Counted from the stretch's first letter, positions 42,568 through 51,948 are shown. The stretch is 64,000 nucleotides of DNA from Flavobacterium sp. UBA7680 (GCF_002482975.1 NZ_DLHA01000019.1:608394-672393), one strand, 5' to 3'. Notes: generated by a model not told the origin, from the sequence alone. Made by a program: numbers and translations.

Positions 42568-42753
42568 TTAATCTCTGATACCAAACTTTCTTAAAATTTC
42601 TTCCATTAAACACCATTTGGTAAAAGATGACTGCAAAAGATTAGCTCCCACAAAGGCAGTAAACCAAAGCCAATTTTGATTGATGTAAATAGCCAATACA
42701 AGACTAATTAAGATAAAGCTTCCAGCTATGGCTCTTATTATTCTGTTGATCAT
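42568..42753 (-). CDS. DUF2892 (YgaP-like) small inner-membrane protein
   Basis: This 61-residue protein has two hydrophobic segments (about 6-22 and 28-45) and a short basic tail. The opening MINRIIRAIAGSFILISLVLA and the segment WLWFTAFVGANLLQSSFTKWC with a Cys near residue 48 match the DUF2892 family, the membrane part of the rhodanese YgaP. It ends the RND efflux transcript. Similar small proteins occur beside thiosulfate and sulfide genes; one more is encoded at 51956-52159. Confidence 0.8.
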   Translation of the reverse strand: MINRIIRAIAGSFILISLVLAIYINQNWLWFTAFVGANLLQSSFTKWCLMEEILRKFGIRD

Positions 42754-42785
42754 TTTTTTATTTTTTTTAATGTTATACTTCTAGA

Positions 42786-43127
42786 TTACCGCGTCAGCTC
42801 GCTTGGTGCTCCTGCACCTAGATCATTTGATTTTTCTATATTGAGAACCGCTATACGAATTTGTGATATGGGTTGCTGAACAGCATTGAAATTGCTGACC
42901 AATTGAAAAATTTCATCCACGTTTTCTTTTTGAACGAAAGCATAAAAGAAAATGGATTCCATTTCATTTACTTCAGAGGCAAACCAATTCTCAGTGGTTG
43001 CTGTATCTGAAAAATCCATGTAAGTTGTTACTTCACTGAACGAGTAGGTTTTGACACCTGCTTTTTTCAAAATGACTTTGATATCCTTTTGAAAAGCTAT
43101 ATTGGAGGTGATAATTACTAATTTCAT
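42786..43127 (-). CDS. PII-like ferredoxin-fold protein beside an RND pump
   Basis: The product has 113 residues. The alternation of short strands and helices (MKLVIITSNIAFQKDIKVILKKAG; VNEMESIFFYAFVQKENVDEIFQLV; ISQIRIAVLNIEKS) resembles the PII/CutA trimer fold, but the T-loop residues of GlnB are not recognisable. It lies 20 bp after the RND transporter gene and before the DUF2892 gene, so it is cotranscribed. PII-like proteins next to transporters often bind a nucleotide and regulate the pump; that role is inference. Confidence 0.6.
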   Translation of the reverse strand: MKLVIITSNIAFQKDIKVILKKAGVKTYSFSEVTTYMDFSDTATTENWFASEVNEMESIFFYAFVQKENVDEIFQLVSNFNAVQQPISQIRIAVLNIEKSNDLGAGAPSELTR

Positions 43128-43147
43128 TTTTCTTACTTTTTAAAGAA

Positions 43148-46100
43148 TTACTTTTCCCATTTTTTCCTTTCAGTAACATAATAGATCAGCGGCACAACCA
43201 ATAGTGTCAGTATGGTTGATACTATGGCGCCAAATACTAATGATATTGCCAATCCTTGAAAGATAGGATCAAATAAGATAATAGAAGCCCCTATTACTAC
43301 AGCTCCGGTGGTTAATAATATTGGAGTAGTTCTCACGGCGCCAGCTTCAATAATGGCTTGTTTTAAAGGGATCCCTTCTTGTAACCGGATTTCAATAAAG
43401 TCGATGAGCAGTACCGAATTCCTTACCATAACTCCGGCTAACGCAATCATTCCGATAAAAGAAGTAGCGGTAAAGAAAGCTCCCAATAACCAGTGTCCCA
43501 ATACAATTCCGATTAAGGAAAGTGGAATGGCCATCATCATGACCATTGGCGTTTTGAAGTTCTGAAACCAACCCACAATCAGCATATAAATAATCACAAT
43601 AACAATCATAAAAGCAATTCCTAAATCACGGAATACTTCTAGGGTAATTTGCCACTCACCATCCCACTTTACTGTAAAATCGCTTTCATCAGCAGGCTGC
43701 TCCATATAGAGTTCGTTGACTTTGTAACCTTTAGGTAATTTCATTTTTGCCAGTTTTTCATTCATGCCTAAAATAGCATATACAGGACTTTCTAACGCGC
43801 CCGCCATATCTGCCGTTACATACACTACCCTTTTTTGGTCTTTTCTGTATATTGTTTTTTGTAAAGTGTCCTGAACGACTTTTACTAAATCGCTAACAGG
43901 TATCATATTAGCATGATTTCCTTTAATTTTCAAGTTTTCAATATCCTGCAAACTGGTTTTATCTTTGTCATCAAGGGATAAAACTATTGCCACATTGTCA
44001 TTTGAGGTTTCATCATATAGGTTAGAAACCGGATATTCTTTTAAAAGATAAGTAAGGTTTCCTATTACTTGCTGCGGAGCAATACCGTTGAGCATAGCTT
44101 TTTCTTTGTCAACTTCAAGTCTGTATTCCGTTTGATTGTCCTCGGTCATCCAATCCACATCTACTATATCAGGAGTTGCTGCCAAAATGTTTTTGACTTG
44201 ATTGGCTACCTTGATTTGGTCTTTGTAATTTGGCCCATAAACCTCAGCCACTAAAGTGGATAGCACAGGAGGTCCTGGCGGGACTTCAATGATTTTGACA
44301 TTTGCCCCATATTTTTCGGCAATTTTCTGCACCTCTGGGCGAACTTCTTTGGCAATACCGTGACTTTGCATCTTGCGATCCTCTTTGTGCAGCAAATTAA
44401 CCTGAATATCTGCCATGTTACTACCGCCACGCAAATCGTAATGGCGAACCAATCCGTTAAACGTAATGGGGGCTGATGTGCCAATATAGTTTTGATAGTT
44501 GACTACCTGAGGAACATTTGAAAGGTATTGCGCTATTTCCTGTGTCACCGCTGCTGTTCTTTCCAGCGTAGTTCCTTCAGGCATATCAATCACCAATTGA
44601 AATTCGTTTTTATTATCAAAAGGCAACATTTTTACGACTACCGATTTGGTAAAAAACATAGTTACCGAACCTAGTAAAAGCAACACCGTAATACCCACTA
44701 AAAGTCTTCTTTTTTTACTGCTTTCCAATAAAGGCCTTTCAAGTTTATTGTAGATTTTATAAATGAATGAGGTTTCTAAACCATCTTCAGCTTTGTGTTC
44801 TTGTGTTTCTTTTTCCTGCAATAAATGGTACCCCAAATAAGGCGTAACTGTTAGAGCTACAAAAAGAGAAAGCAGCATCGCAATCGAAGCTCCAATTGGC
44901 ATCGGACTCATATAAGGCCCCATCATACCTGACACAAACGCCATTGGCAATATCGCAGCAATAACAGTAAATGTGGCTAAAATGGTTGGGTTGCCAACTT
45001 CATTAATAGCATAGATTGCTGCTTGCTTGAATGGCAGCCGCTTCATTTTGAAATGGCGGTGCATGTTTTCGGCGATGATGATACTGTCATCCACAACGAT
45101 ACCAACTACAAAAACCAAGGCGAAAAGCGTAATTCTGTTTAGTGTGTAACCTAATAGATAATAAGCAAATAAAGTCAAGGCAAAAGTTAGCGGTACTGAA
45201 AAAAACACTACCAGTCCACCACGCCAGCCCATCGCCAGAATCACCAAAATCGTCACGGCAATAATGGCAATGCCTAAGTGCATTAGCAACTCACCTACTT
45301 TATCTGAAGCGGTTTCTCCATAATTTCGGGTTACTTCAACATGAACATCATCGGTGATAATAGTTTTCTTTAATTGATGTACACGTTCCAATATCTTTTC
45401 CGAAATCTTCATGGCATCAGCACCTTTTACTTTCCCGATGGAGATAGTTACTGCAGGATATTCGGATTTTGCCGTTTTAAATTTTTCATTCGCTTTGCCA
45501 TAGCCAAAAGACACATAACTTTTTGGCGCTGAAGGCCCATCTTCTACTTTGGCTACTTGTTTTAAATATACCGGCATATTGGCATTAACTCCTACTACCA
45601 GGTTTTCAACATCCTGTGATGATTTTAAAAACTGTCCAGTAGTGACTAAATATTCTTTATCGTCATTTACAAAACTACCCGATTGAGCGCTGCCGTTATT
45701 AGCCTGAATCATTTGCATAATAGTCAAGGCATCCACACCGTTTTCGGCCATTTTATCTTTGTCGAGCACCACTTTTACTTCCCTGTTTCTGCCACCAATT
45801 TCACGAGTGATCGCTACGTCTTTTACTTTTTCCACTTCTGATGTCACTTCTTCAGCGACCTGGCGCAATTCGAAATCACTTAATTTATCACTCCAAAGCG
45901 TTAATCCTAACATCGGAACATCATCAATAGAACGGGTTTTTACGATAGGTTTGTAAACGCCTTGGGGAAACATGTTCTCATGTTTAGCCAATTCGTCATA
46001 TAATTTAACATAGGATCGTTCCACATCCTGACCTACATAAAATTGAACAATCAACATGGCCTGTCCGTTCATGGCCATACTATGCACATGTTCTACACCT

Positions 46101-46339
46101 TTGATATTGGAAAGGACCTTCTCTAAGGGTTTAACCACACGGCTTTCTACCTCTGTTGGATTAGCTCCCGGATATCCCACCATCACATCTGCCATGGGCA
46201 CATTGATTTGCGGTTCTTCTTCACGAGGAATTAAAAATGAACTATAAACGCCTATTATCATCAAACCCACCATTAATAAAATGGTTAATTTGGAGTGAAT
46301 AAAAAAATGGGCTATTTTACCTGATATACCTTCTTGCAT
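43148..46339 (-). CDS. RND-family efflux pump, inner-membrane permease
   Basis: This is a 1063-residue protein of the AcrB/HME superfamily with 12 predicted transmembrane helices in the usual duplicated layout: helix 1 near residue 15-32, a large periplasmic loop, helices 2-6 from about 345 on, helix 7 near 545, a second loop, and helices 8-12 from about 870. Motifs RNYGETASDKV, VVGIVVDDSIIIAENMHRH (the proton relay region of helix 4) and the FVSGMMGPYM segment are typical. It exports substrate with proton exchange through the adjacent adaptor and TolC. No heavy-metal methionine pairs are obvious, so the substrate is unknown; the context suggests sulfur or thiol compounds. Confidence 0.9.
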   Translation of the reverse strand: MQEGISGKIAHFFIHSKLTILLMVGLMIIGVYSSFLIPREEEPQINVPMADVMVGYPGANPTEVESRVVKPLEKVLSNIKGVEHVHSMAMNGQAMLIVQFYVGQDVERSYVKLYDELAKHENMFPQGVYKPIVKTRSIDDVPMLGLTLWSDKLSDFELRQVAEEVTSEVEKVKDVAITREIGGRNREVKVVLDKDKMAENGVDALTIMQMIQANNGSAQSGSFVNDDKEYLVTTGQFLKSSQDVENLVVGVNANMPVYLKQVAKVEDGPSAPKSYVSFGYGKANEKFKTAKSEYPAVTISIGKVKGADAMKISEKILERVHQLKKTIITDDVHVEVTRNYGETASDKVGELLMHLGIAIIAVTILVILAMGWRGGLVVFFSVPLTFALTLFAYYLLGYTLNRITLFALVFVVGIVVDDSIIIAENMHRHFKMKRLPFKQAAIYAINEVGNPTILATFTVIAAILPMAFVSGMMGPYMSPMPIGASIAMLLSLFVALTVTPYLGYHLLQEKETQEHKAEDGLETSFIYKIYNKLERPLLESSKKRRLLVGITVLLLLGSVTMFFTKSVVVKMLPFDNKNEFQLVIDMPEGTTLERTAAVTQEIAQYLSNVPQVVNYQNYIGTSAPITFNGLVRHYDLRGGSNMADIQVNLLHKEDRKMQSHGIAKEVRPEVQKIAEKYGANVKIIEVPPGPPVLSTLVAEVYGPNYKDQIKVANQVKNILAATPDIVDVDWMTEDNQTEYRLEVDKEKAMLNGIAPQQVIGNLTYLLKEYPVSNLYDETSNDNVAIVLSLDDKDKTSLQDIENLKIKGNHANMIPVSDLVKVVQDTLQKTIYRKDQKRVVYVTADMAGALESPVYAILGMNEKLAKMKLPKGYKVNELYMEQPADESDFTVKWDGEWQITLEVFRDLGIAFMIVIVIIYMLIVGWFQNFKTPMVMMMAIPLSLIGIVLGHWLLGAFFTATSFIGMIALAGVMVRNSVLLIDFIEIRLQEGIPLKQAIIEAGAVRTTPILLTTGAVVIGASIILFDPIFQGLAISLVFGAIVSTILTLLVVPLIYYVTERKKWEK

Positions 46340-46350
46340 GATTTATAATT

Positions 46351-46382
46351 TGAGAATGTGAGAATGTGAGAATTTGAAAATG
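46351..46382. repeat. 8-bp tandem repeat between adaptor and RND genes
   Basis: TGAGAATG occurs twice without change, then TGAGAATT and TGAAAATG, giving four units in 32 bp. It fills the space before the RND start codon, and change in copy number could alter the spacing of the upstream translation signals. Confidence 0.7.
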
Positions 46383-46384
46383 AA

Positions 46385-47476
46385 TTAATCAATTTTCACT
46401 TGTACACCGTTATATAATTTTCCTTCGGCTGAAACAATATATTGTTCACCGGTGGATAAACCCGATAATATTTCTACCTGATTACCGTACGTCTTACCGG
46501 TGCGTAACCATCTTAAAATGGCTGTATTTCCATGGCCTATGGTATAAATTCCGGTCAGTTGTCCCTGATGCACTAAAACACTCTCGGGCACAATAACTTT
46601 ACTGGATGATATTGCTGCAGTTTGCTTTTTGGATACCAATGGGAATTGTACATTTACAAACATACCCGATAAGACTTTACTTCCGGTAGCATTCAGATTG
46701 ACTTTCACTAAATATTGCCCACCAGTGTTCCTGGCCGAGCCACTGACTTCAATTACTTTTCCTGTCAATTCCTGATTAGTTGATTTTACAAGAATTTTTA
46801 CGTCCATTCCGTTTTTAATCAAAGTGATATCACTCTCTGAAACCATAGCGGTTACTTGTAAATGTGAGGCACCTTCAATACTTACTAATGGCATGCCCGG
46901 ATTGGCCATATCGCCTTCTTTGACAAAGGTACTGGTCACTTCCCCTGAGAATGGAGCGATAATATTGGAATAGGAGAATTGTGCCATAACTTCGTTACGC
47001 ATTTGTTTGGAACCTTCTAAACCAGCTTTTGCCATTTGGTAGCGAGAGGTCATGTCGTCTAATTCTTTTTGGGAAGCACTTTGTTGGCTAAACAAAGCCG
47101 TAAAACGCTCAAAATCCTTTTTAGCATTATTAAAAGTTGCCGCAGCCTGTAAAACAGCAGCATCTACCTGAGCTTTTTTGGCTTGTAATTCAGTGTTATT
47201 GATACTGACCAAAAGTTGTCGTGCTGCCACTTTTTGCCCTACTTTAACATGAACCTTAGTCACATATCCCATCATTCGAGTACTAATATTAGCACTGTTC
47301 TCTGCTTCTATTTTTCCACTTGCTGTTATAAATTCACCATTATTATTGGCTGCGATATTACTAACTTTCACTAAAATTACCGGTTCGTTACTAACTACTT
47401 CTTTGTTTTCTTTTCCACAGGAAACCATCAGTGCTAATCCCACTGTAAGTAATGGTATATATATCTTTTTCATCAT
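46385..47476 (-). CDS. RND efflux periplasmic adaptor (membrane fusion protein) lipoprotein
   Basis: This is a 363-residue protein with lipobox VSC at Cys20. It has the membrane-fusion-protein order: a lipoyl half (GEFITASGKIEAENSANISTRMMGYVTKVHVKVGQKV), a coiled-coil hairpin (about 95-150), the second lipoyl half (SYSNIIAPFSGEVTSTFVKEGD), a beta-barrel and a membrane-proximal domain. It connects the RND pump with TolC. The gene start overlaps the TolC stop by one base. Confidence 0.92.
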   Translation of the reverse strand: MMKKIYIPLLTVGLALMVSCGKENKEVVSNEPVILVKVSNIAANNNGEFITASGKIEAENSANISTRMMGYVTKVHVKVGQKVAARQLLVSINNTELQAKKAQVDAAVLQAAATFNNAKKDFERFTALFSQQSASQKELDDMTSRYQMAKAGLEGSKQMRNEVMAQFSYSNIIAPFSGEVTSTFVKEGDMANPGMPLVSIEGASHLQVTAMVSESDITLIKNGMDVKILVKSTNQELTGKVIEVSGSARNTGGQYLVKVNLNATGSKVLSGMFVNVQFPLVSKKQTAAISSSKVIVPESVLVHQGQLTGIYTIGHGNTAILRWLRTGKTYGNQVEILSGLSTGEQYIVSAEGKLYNGVQVKID

Positions 47477-48786
47477 TAATTGGTTAAAAATTGTAAATAT
47501 TGTTTAGTAAAATTATATTCGAACACTGCCTGCAGCTGTTCGAGTTCCTTCTGAATCATTTGGGTTTCCGCTTGCAGTAAATCGGTAGTTTTTTCCAAGC
47601 CCTGTACAAAACGGTTTTGACGGATTCGGTAGGCTTCTTTTGATTGTTCAAAAGCCAATTGCGAGAGTTTTACTTTGTTTTCCGCATCCTGTAATTGGCG
47701 ATTGGTCTTACTGGCCTCTAATTGGCTCTGTTTTTTATATTGTTCGCTTTCCAAAGCTGCTTTTTGAAAATCAGCTTTTGCTTTGGCCATTTTACCGATG
47801 GATTTATAGCCGTCAAATACATTCCATGATAATTGTGCCCCGACTATATACCCGTTGGCTTTGGTGCCAAATAATGTTTGGTCATACATTTCATAGCTCC
47901 CAAAGGCATTCAGTCTTGGTAAGAAATTCATTTTACTTGACATATATAATTTTTGATAAGCAGACGTTGATTGCACCATCGCTTGTATATCTTTTCTGCT
48001 TTGAGGTACCTGTGTTGCTGTAGCGGTTACTGCAATTGAATTTTCCAGTTCATCCGAAGGTTTGTATATTTTGTTTTTAACATCCTCATTTAAGAGAAAA
48101 CACAAATAATCTGATGCATTTTGAATGTTGCTTTTGGCATACTGGAATTGATTGGAAACCTCATTAACCCGAATTTGCACGTTCAGAACATCTGTTTTTT
48201 GTACCAAACCCTGTTTGAAATAATTCTCCACTAACTTTAGGTTTGCTTTAGCTGTTGCGCTTGCTGTGCTTAATACAGAAACTGCTTTATAAGCCAACTG
48301 CAATTGCATGTAGGCTTTACTGACTTCTAATTGGATATATTCTACTGTACGTTCACTTTGGAGTTGATAAGCTATCATTTTAGCTTTAGCTGCTTTTCTC
48401 TCGTATAGTCCGTCCACATTCAGCAGCGGTTGCTGCACACTGATCACTGTGGCAAAGTTTTGGATTTTTGCAGGATCATTCAACAGCGCTGGATCGAAAT
48501 CGGAAGCTGTTAAAATTTCCTGATTTAGTTTGGAACCAAAAGCCATTAATGGATTTGTGGTTGAAATAGCAGTATGACTTGCTGCAATACTGGGCAAAAA
48601 AAGTGCATTGGATTGTTGGTACTCTGCCTTGGAGGCCTGATAAGTCTTTTGCGCCAATTGTATTTGCAAATTGGCCTGAGAAACTTTTTCAATAAGGTCT
48701 TTTTTAGCTATAGTAATTGTATCTTGACTGTAACCCAAAAGTGAGCAACTAAAAATTCCGATCGTGATAAGAAATTTATGTTTCAT
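47476..48786 (-). CDS. TolC-family outer-membrane efflux protein
   Basis: This is a 436-residue protein with a signal peptide (ends LGYSQ). The two halves show the TolC repeat of long coiled helices with Gln/Ala/Ser-rich stretches (QLAQKTYQASKAEYQQSNALFLPSI; YKKQSQLEASKTNRQLQDAEN) and a late NVFDGYKSIGKMAKAKADFQ motif. It forms the outer-membrane duct for the pump genes downstream. It is the first gene of the RND operon, 54 bp after an FNR-type box (48840-48853). Confidence 0.9.
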   Translation of the reverse strand: MKHKFLITIGIFSCSLLGYSQDTITIAKKDLIEKVSQANLQIQLAQKTYQASKAEYQQSNALFLPSIAASHTAISTTNPLMAFGSKLNQEILTASDFDPALLNDPAKIQNFATVISVQQPLLNVDGLYERKAAKAKMIAYQLQSERTVEYIQLEVSKAYMQLQLAYKAVSVLSTASATAKANLKLVENYFKQGLVQKTDVLNVQIRVNEVSNQFQYAKSNIQNASDYLCFLLNEDVKNKIYKPSDELENSIAVTATATQVPQSRKDIQAMVQSTSAYQKLYMSSKMNFLPRLNAFGSYEMYDQTLFGTKANGYIVGAQLSWNVFDGYKSIGKMAKAKADFQKAALESEQYKKQSQLEASKTNRQLQDAENKVKLSQLAFEQSKEAYRIRQNRFVQGLEKTTDLLQAETQMIQKELEQLQAVFEYNFTKQYLQFLTN

Positions 48787-48839
48787 AATTGTTTTTCTGA
48801 ATGATTAGGCAAAGTTAGGTCTGCTATTTTCTTTGGTCA

Positions 48840-48853
48840 GTAACTCTTGTCAC
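48840..48853. promoter_or_regulatory. FNR-type box 2 (before the TolC-RND operon)
   Basis: GTAACTCTTGTCAC has half sites TAAC and GTCA with a 4-nt spacer. It lies 54-67 bp before the TolC start codon at 48786. Confidence 0.6.
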
Positions 48854-48936
48854 ACAGCAAAAAAAAGAGGCTGTTATACTTTTTAGACACCATATTAAAA
48901 TCATATTAAACTATACCGAAGTCTATTTATTAGGCT

Positions 48937-50202
48937 TTAAATTACTGTATGGTCACCAATAATTTCACTTAGCGCCAAACCCCAATGTGGAATTTTACCC
49001 CCAAGGGTATAATACATTTGTTTAAAGCCCATTTTGAGCGCATAAGGTGTTAATCCCATTTCTAGATGACTTTCTTTTCCGCCCCACCATTCATTAGTAC
49101 GCATATAAAATCCTTTTATACCCCCCATATCTCCCATACAAAGCAATTCGAATTCCATAGGGGTGATATCGCCTTTAATGATACCTAGTTCTTTTCCCAA
49201 AGTATTAGCTAAAACTTCAGCTTCCATGTGTCCTAATGAACCAATTTTGGGAACTGTAATGGATGCTGCATCACCAACTGCAAAAATATTCTGATAATCA
49301 GGATTGCGCATGTATAAATCAGTGATTACAAAACCCATATCATCAGTAAAAGGGAGCGCTTTTAAGAAATCATGCGCCTGCCAGTCTGGGAACAGTATGG
49401 CTACTTCTGCTTCTTGTGTAGAACCGTCATTGAATTCGATACCGCCTTTATGCACTTTTTTGATGCCTTGGGTATTTGCCTGATAATTGTAGCCCATCCT
49501 GTCCATCATTGGCAATAACTGATTCAGAATTGTTTCTCCGGCATCTTCTGCAATTACTTTAGCTGGCGTTGATAAAAATATGGTCGATATTTTTCCTTTG
49601 TTTTGCTTTTCTAACCAATGTGCTAATGAAAAAGCCATCTCGACAGGCGGGCCTTCACAAGCCGTTAAGGCAATCGGTAAATTCGCGGGTAATTTATCGC
49701 TTTTGCCCTGATGAAAAATATCGGAAGTAATAGCAATGGGACCGCCTTTATACTCTTTGTGCAAATAATTGCGTAAGCGATTCCCAAGGAACACATCAGT
49801 TACGCTATGGCCATTTTCATTAAACCCTTCAATTTTATCGTATGCCAGGCGATTACCAAGTGCTACAACCAAATAATCGTATTGCAGCCTGCGAACCGGA
49901 TGGCCTGCACGTTCATTTGGCTGATAAAAAACTGTATTGGTTTGCGGATCAACAGTGGTTACTTCTGCCTGAATGAACTCGCTGCCATCATGGGTTAAAA
50001 ACGACATGAATTTGAACTGTAAGTCAATTGCAGGATTGACATTTGCCAAAACCTGCATGGGGATGTTCGGTACAAAGGTGAGCAGCGATTTTCGGTCTAT
50101 TATCGTAATATCAGCTTTGTCCTTAACCACAGCATGTATATACCTTGCTGTGGTTAGTCCTGCAAAATTGCAGCCTAGGATAACTATATGTGGTTTTGAC
50201 AT
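48937..50202 (-). CDS. sulfide:quinone reductase-like flavoprotein
   Basis: This is a 421-residue FAD-dependent enzyme. The N-terminal dinucleotide fold starts with HIVILGCNFAGLTTARYI and the second FAD motif is QNIFAVGDAASITVPKIG. Cys182 in LTACEGPPVEM and Cys355 in LLCMGDMGG stand where SQR carries its redox-active cysteines. SQRs oxidise sulfide to a persulfide or polysulfide and pass electrons to the quinone pool. The neighbouring MBL-rhodanese, rhodanese and TauE genes fit this role. It follows the peroxiredoxin gene by 18 bp, so both are in one operon. Confidence 0.8.
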   Translation of the reverse strand: MSKPHIVILGCNFAGLTTARYIHAVVKDKADITIIDRKSLLTFVPNIPMQVLANVNPAIDLQFKFMSFLTHDGSEFIQAEVTTVDPQTNTVFYQPNERAGHPVRRLQYDYLVVALGNRLAYDKIEGFNENGHSVTDVFLGNRLRNYLHKEYKGGPIAITSDIFHQGKSDKLPANLPIALTACEGPPVEMAFSLAHWLEKQNKGKISTIFLSTPAKVIAEDAGETILNQLLPMMDRMGYNYQANTQGIKKVHKGGIEFNDGSTQEAEVAILFPDWQAHDFLKALPFTDDMGFVITDLYMRNPDYQNIFAVGDAASITVPKIGSLGHMEAEVLANTLGKELGIIKGDITPMEFELLCMGDMGGIKGFYMRTNEWWGGKESHLEMGLTPYALKMGFKQMYYTLGGKIPHWGLALSEIIGDHTVI

Positions 50203-50220
50203 GATAATTGTTATTTTGAA

Positions 50221-50922
50221 TTATTTTGTTTTCACCTTTTCCAAAGGCAGGGCTTGGGTACAGAAAAACCAATCATAGCAGGTCATTTCCTGCTTGTCTT
50301 CCATTCTTTCTTTGGCCAGACCACAAGAACCAGCTGTTGGTACAATTACGTCATCACCAGGTTGCCAATCGGCAGGAGTTGCAATATCATAGCTATCTGC
50401 TGTCTGCATGGCTATTAAGGCTCTTTTTAATTCGTCAAAATTTCTGCCCATGGAAAGCGGATAGTAAATAATGGCGCGTATCATTGCTTTTGGGTCGATG
50501 AAGAAAACGGCTCTTACGGCTTTAGTGGTACTCTCACCAGGTTGAATCATACCGTATTTCTTTGCTACTTCCATTGTTATATCCTCAATTAATGGGAATT
50601 TCACTTCAATATTTTTCATGCCTTTAAACTCGATCTTTTCTTTTATGGTTCTTAACCAAGCAATATGACTGAATAAACCATCGATCGAAAGCCCCACTAA
50701 TTGGCAGTTAAGTGCTGTAAACTCAGATTCCCTTTTGGCAAATGTCATAAACTCAGAGGTGCATACCGGTGTAAAATCAGCAGGATGGCTAAAGAAAATA
50801 ATCCATTTATCTTTGTAATCAGAAGGAAAATTAATGTCTCCTTGTGTAGTTACTGCCTTAAATTCGGGTGCCTTATCCCCAATTCTGGGCATTGAGACTA
50901 CTTGTTGTTCGATTGGTTCCAT
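50221..50922 (-). CDS. 1-Cys-type peroxiredoxin (AhpC/TSA, Prx6-like)
   Basis: The product has 233 residues when started at the ATG at 50922; an upstream ATG at 50958 would add 12 residues that do not fit the family. The peroxidatic Cys is C54 in FFSHPADFTPVCTSEF, with R and T near by. The long C-terminal half with SYDIATPADWQPGDDVIVP is typical of the Prx6 group. It reduces peroxides and perhaps persulfides. It is the first gene of the operon with the SQR-like gene, and an FNR-type box lies 80 bp upstream. Confidence 0.9.
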   Translation of the reverse strand: MEPIEQQVVSMPRIGDKAPEFKAVTTQGDINFPSDYKDKWIIFFSHPADFTPVCTSEFMTFAKRESEFTALNCQLVGLSIDGLFSHIAWLRTIKEKIEFKGMKNIEVKFPLIEDITMEVAKKYGMIQPGESTTKAVRAVFFIDPKAMIRAIIYYPLSMGRNFDELKRALIAMQTADSYDIATPADWQPGDDVIVPTAGSCGLAKERMEDKQEMTCYDWFFCTQALPLEKVKTK

Positions 50923-51001
50923 ATTCAGTTTTTTTTTAAGTGGTGTTATCATAAACAATAACCCTTTATGGTAAAGGTATTGCGAGGATTAACCAATAGA
51001 A

Positions 51002-51015
51002 ATGATATTGATCAC
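51002..51015. promoter_or_regulatory. FNR-type box 3 (before the peroxiredoxin-SQR operon)
   Basis: ATGATATTGATCAC has half sites TGAT and ATCA with a 4-nt spacer. It lies 80-93 bp before the peroxiredoxin start codon at 50922. Confidence 0.6.
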
Positions 51016-51039
51016 ATTCAAAAGTGATCTGTAACAAAA

Positions 51040-51067
51040 AAAAGTGTCTTATTACTAAGACACTTTT
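51040..51067. terminator. hairpin terminator downstream of the thioredoxin gene
   Basis: The 12-bp stem AAAAGTGTCTTA/TAAGACACTTTT has a 4-nt loop. It can end the minus-strand transcript of the MBL-rhodanese to thioredoxin operon, although the thioredoxin stop lies about 365 bp further right. Confidence 0.75.
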
Positions 51068-51431
51068 ATAATCAACCCTTGAAAACAAAACTATTTAACC
51101 CAAAGCACTTCTTTTTCATCCTTAGGGCGTTTTCCCATTTTTCCCAAACAGTTTTTTAATGTTTTGCTTTCTCTTTGATTTTTTTTGCATTTAAGTATTA
51201 TTGAAGCCCGCTAGTAGGTGCAATGAGAATGTTATAAAATAGACCGATTAACAAAAAACTAATTTTATTAATTTGACTTTAAAGTGCGTAGATTAGAATT
51301 TCTTTTGTGATTGCTTTGTAATTACAGTCACCTCTCTAATGTATTTCAGGAAAATAAAAATAAAATTGCTAAGTTTTTTTTAGTGAACTCTGCTCTAACA
51401 AAAACACTTTGATATGATATCCCTCAGAGTT
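51068..51431. other. intergenic region between thioredoxin and terminator
   Basis: No clear gene. A minus-strand open stretch of 33 codons ending at 51091 (with KMGKRPKDEKEVLWVK) has coding-like composition but no normal start codon near its front. The rest is AT-rich without obvious signals. Confidence 0.4.
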
Positions 51432-51749
51432 TTATTCCGTATTTTTTTTATTACTAAATTTAAAAATAACCTCAATGATCTCTTCTTTAGATAATACTCC
51501 GGATTGTCTCCATAGTTGTACACCACTTTGAAACAGCATCATGGTTGGTACTCCTTTAATCCGATATTTAGATGCTAGTTTTTCATTTTTATCGACATCA
51601 ACTTTAATAATCGTAATTCTATCCCCTAAACTGTCTTTTACATGTTTGAGGACGGGAACTAACATTTGACAAGGGCCGCACCAGGTAGCATAAAAATCTA
51701 CTAAAACAGGTTTGTCGGAATTTATAATATCCTGAAATGAATCATTCAT
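51432..51749 (-). CDS. thioredoxin
   Basis: The product has 105 residues from the ATG at 51749; the frame is open further upstream, but the extension is not thioredoxin-like. The active site WCGPC (C24, C27) is in VDFYATWCGPCQM, followed by the VDVDKN and cis-Pro GVPTMM motifs. The start codon lies in the ATGAATGA overlap with the upstream small membrane gene, so translation is coupled. It supplies reducing power in the cytoplasm, here probably for persulfide reduction by the rhodanese partners. Confidence 0.95.
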   Translation of the reverse strand: MNDSFQDIINSDKPVLVDFYATWCGPCQMLVPVLKHVKDSLGDRITIIKVDVDKNEKLASKYRIKGVPTMMLFQSGVQLWRQSGVLSKEEIIEVIFKFSNKKNTE

Positions 51750-51948
51750 GCTTACCTTTTTTAGTATAGAAAACCTGACAGCTTTTCGCACCGCAGCCTA
51801 AGTGAAAAATGGCTTGAGCTAAAAAGAATACTCCAAAGACCAGAAAAAACCATTCGTGTGTACTGTATGCCTGAAAGAATAGAAAAAGAGCCAAACCCAA
51901 TCTGATCCAACGCATGATATACCAATTTGTAAATAGAAGTTGTTTCAT
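51742..51948 (-). CDS. small membrane protein with CGAKSC motif
   Basis: This 68-residue protein begins at ATG 51948 with MKQLLFTNWYIMRWIRLG and has two hydrophobic segments (about 15-25 and 30-46). The second is followed by HLGCGAKSCQVFY, in which two Cys are separated by three or four residues. It resembles the DUF2892/YgaP group loosely. The stop overlaps the thioredoxin start by 8 bp, so the Cys pair may be a thioredoxin partner (inference). Confidence 0.65.
   Translation of the reverse strand: MKQLLFTNWYIMRWIRLGLALFLFFQAYSTHEWFFLVFGVFFLAQAIFHLGCGAKSCQVFYTKKGKHE

Noticed and set aside
47640..48023. 127-codon frame antisense to the TolC gene
   Set aside because: It overlaps a clear TolC-family gene over its full length and encodes no recognisable domain.
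51091..51195. 33-codon open stretch ending in KDEKEVLWVK
   Set aside because: It looks coding in composition but has no usual start codon at its front and no recognisable homology; it may be a gene fragment.
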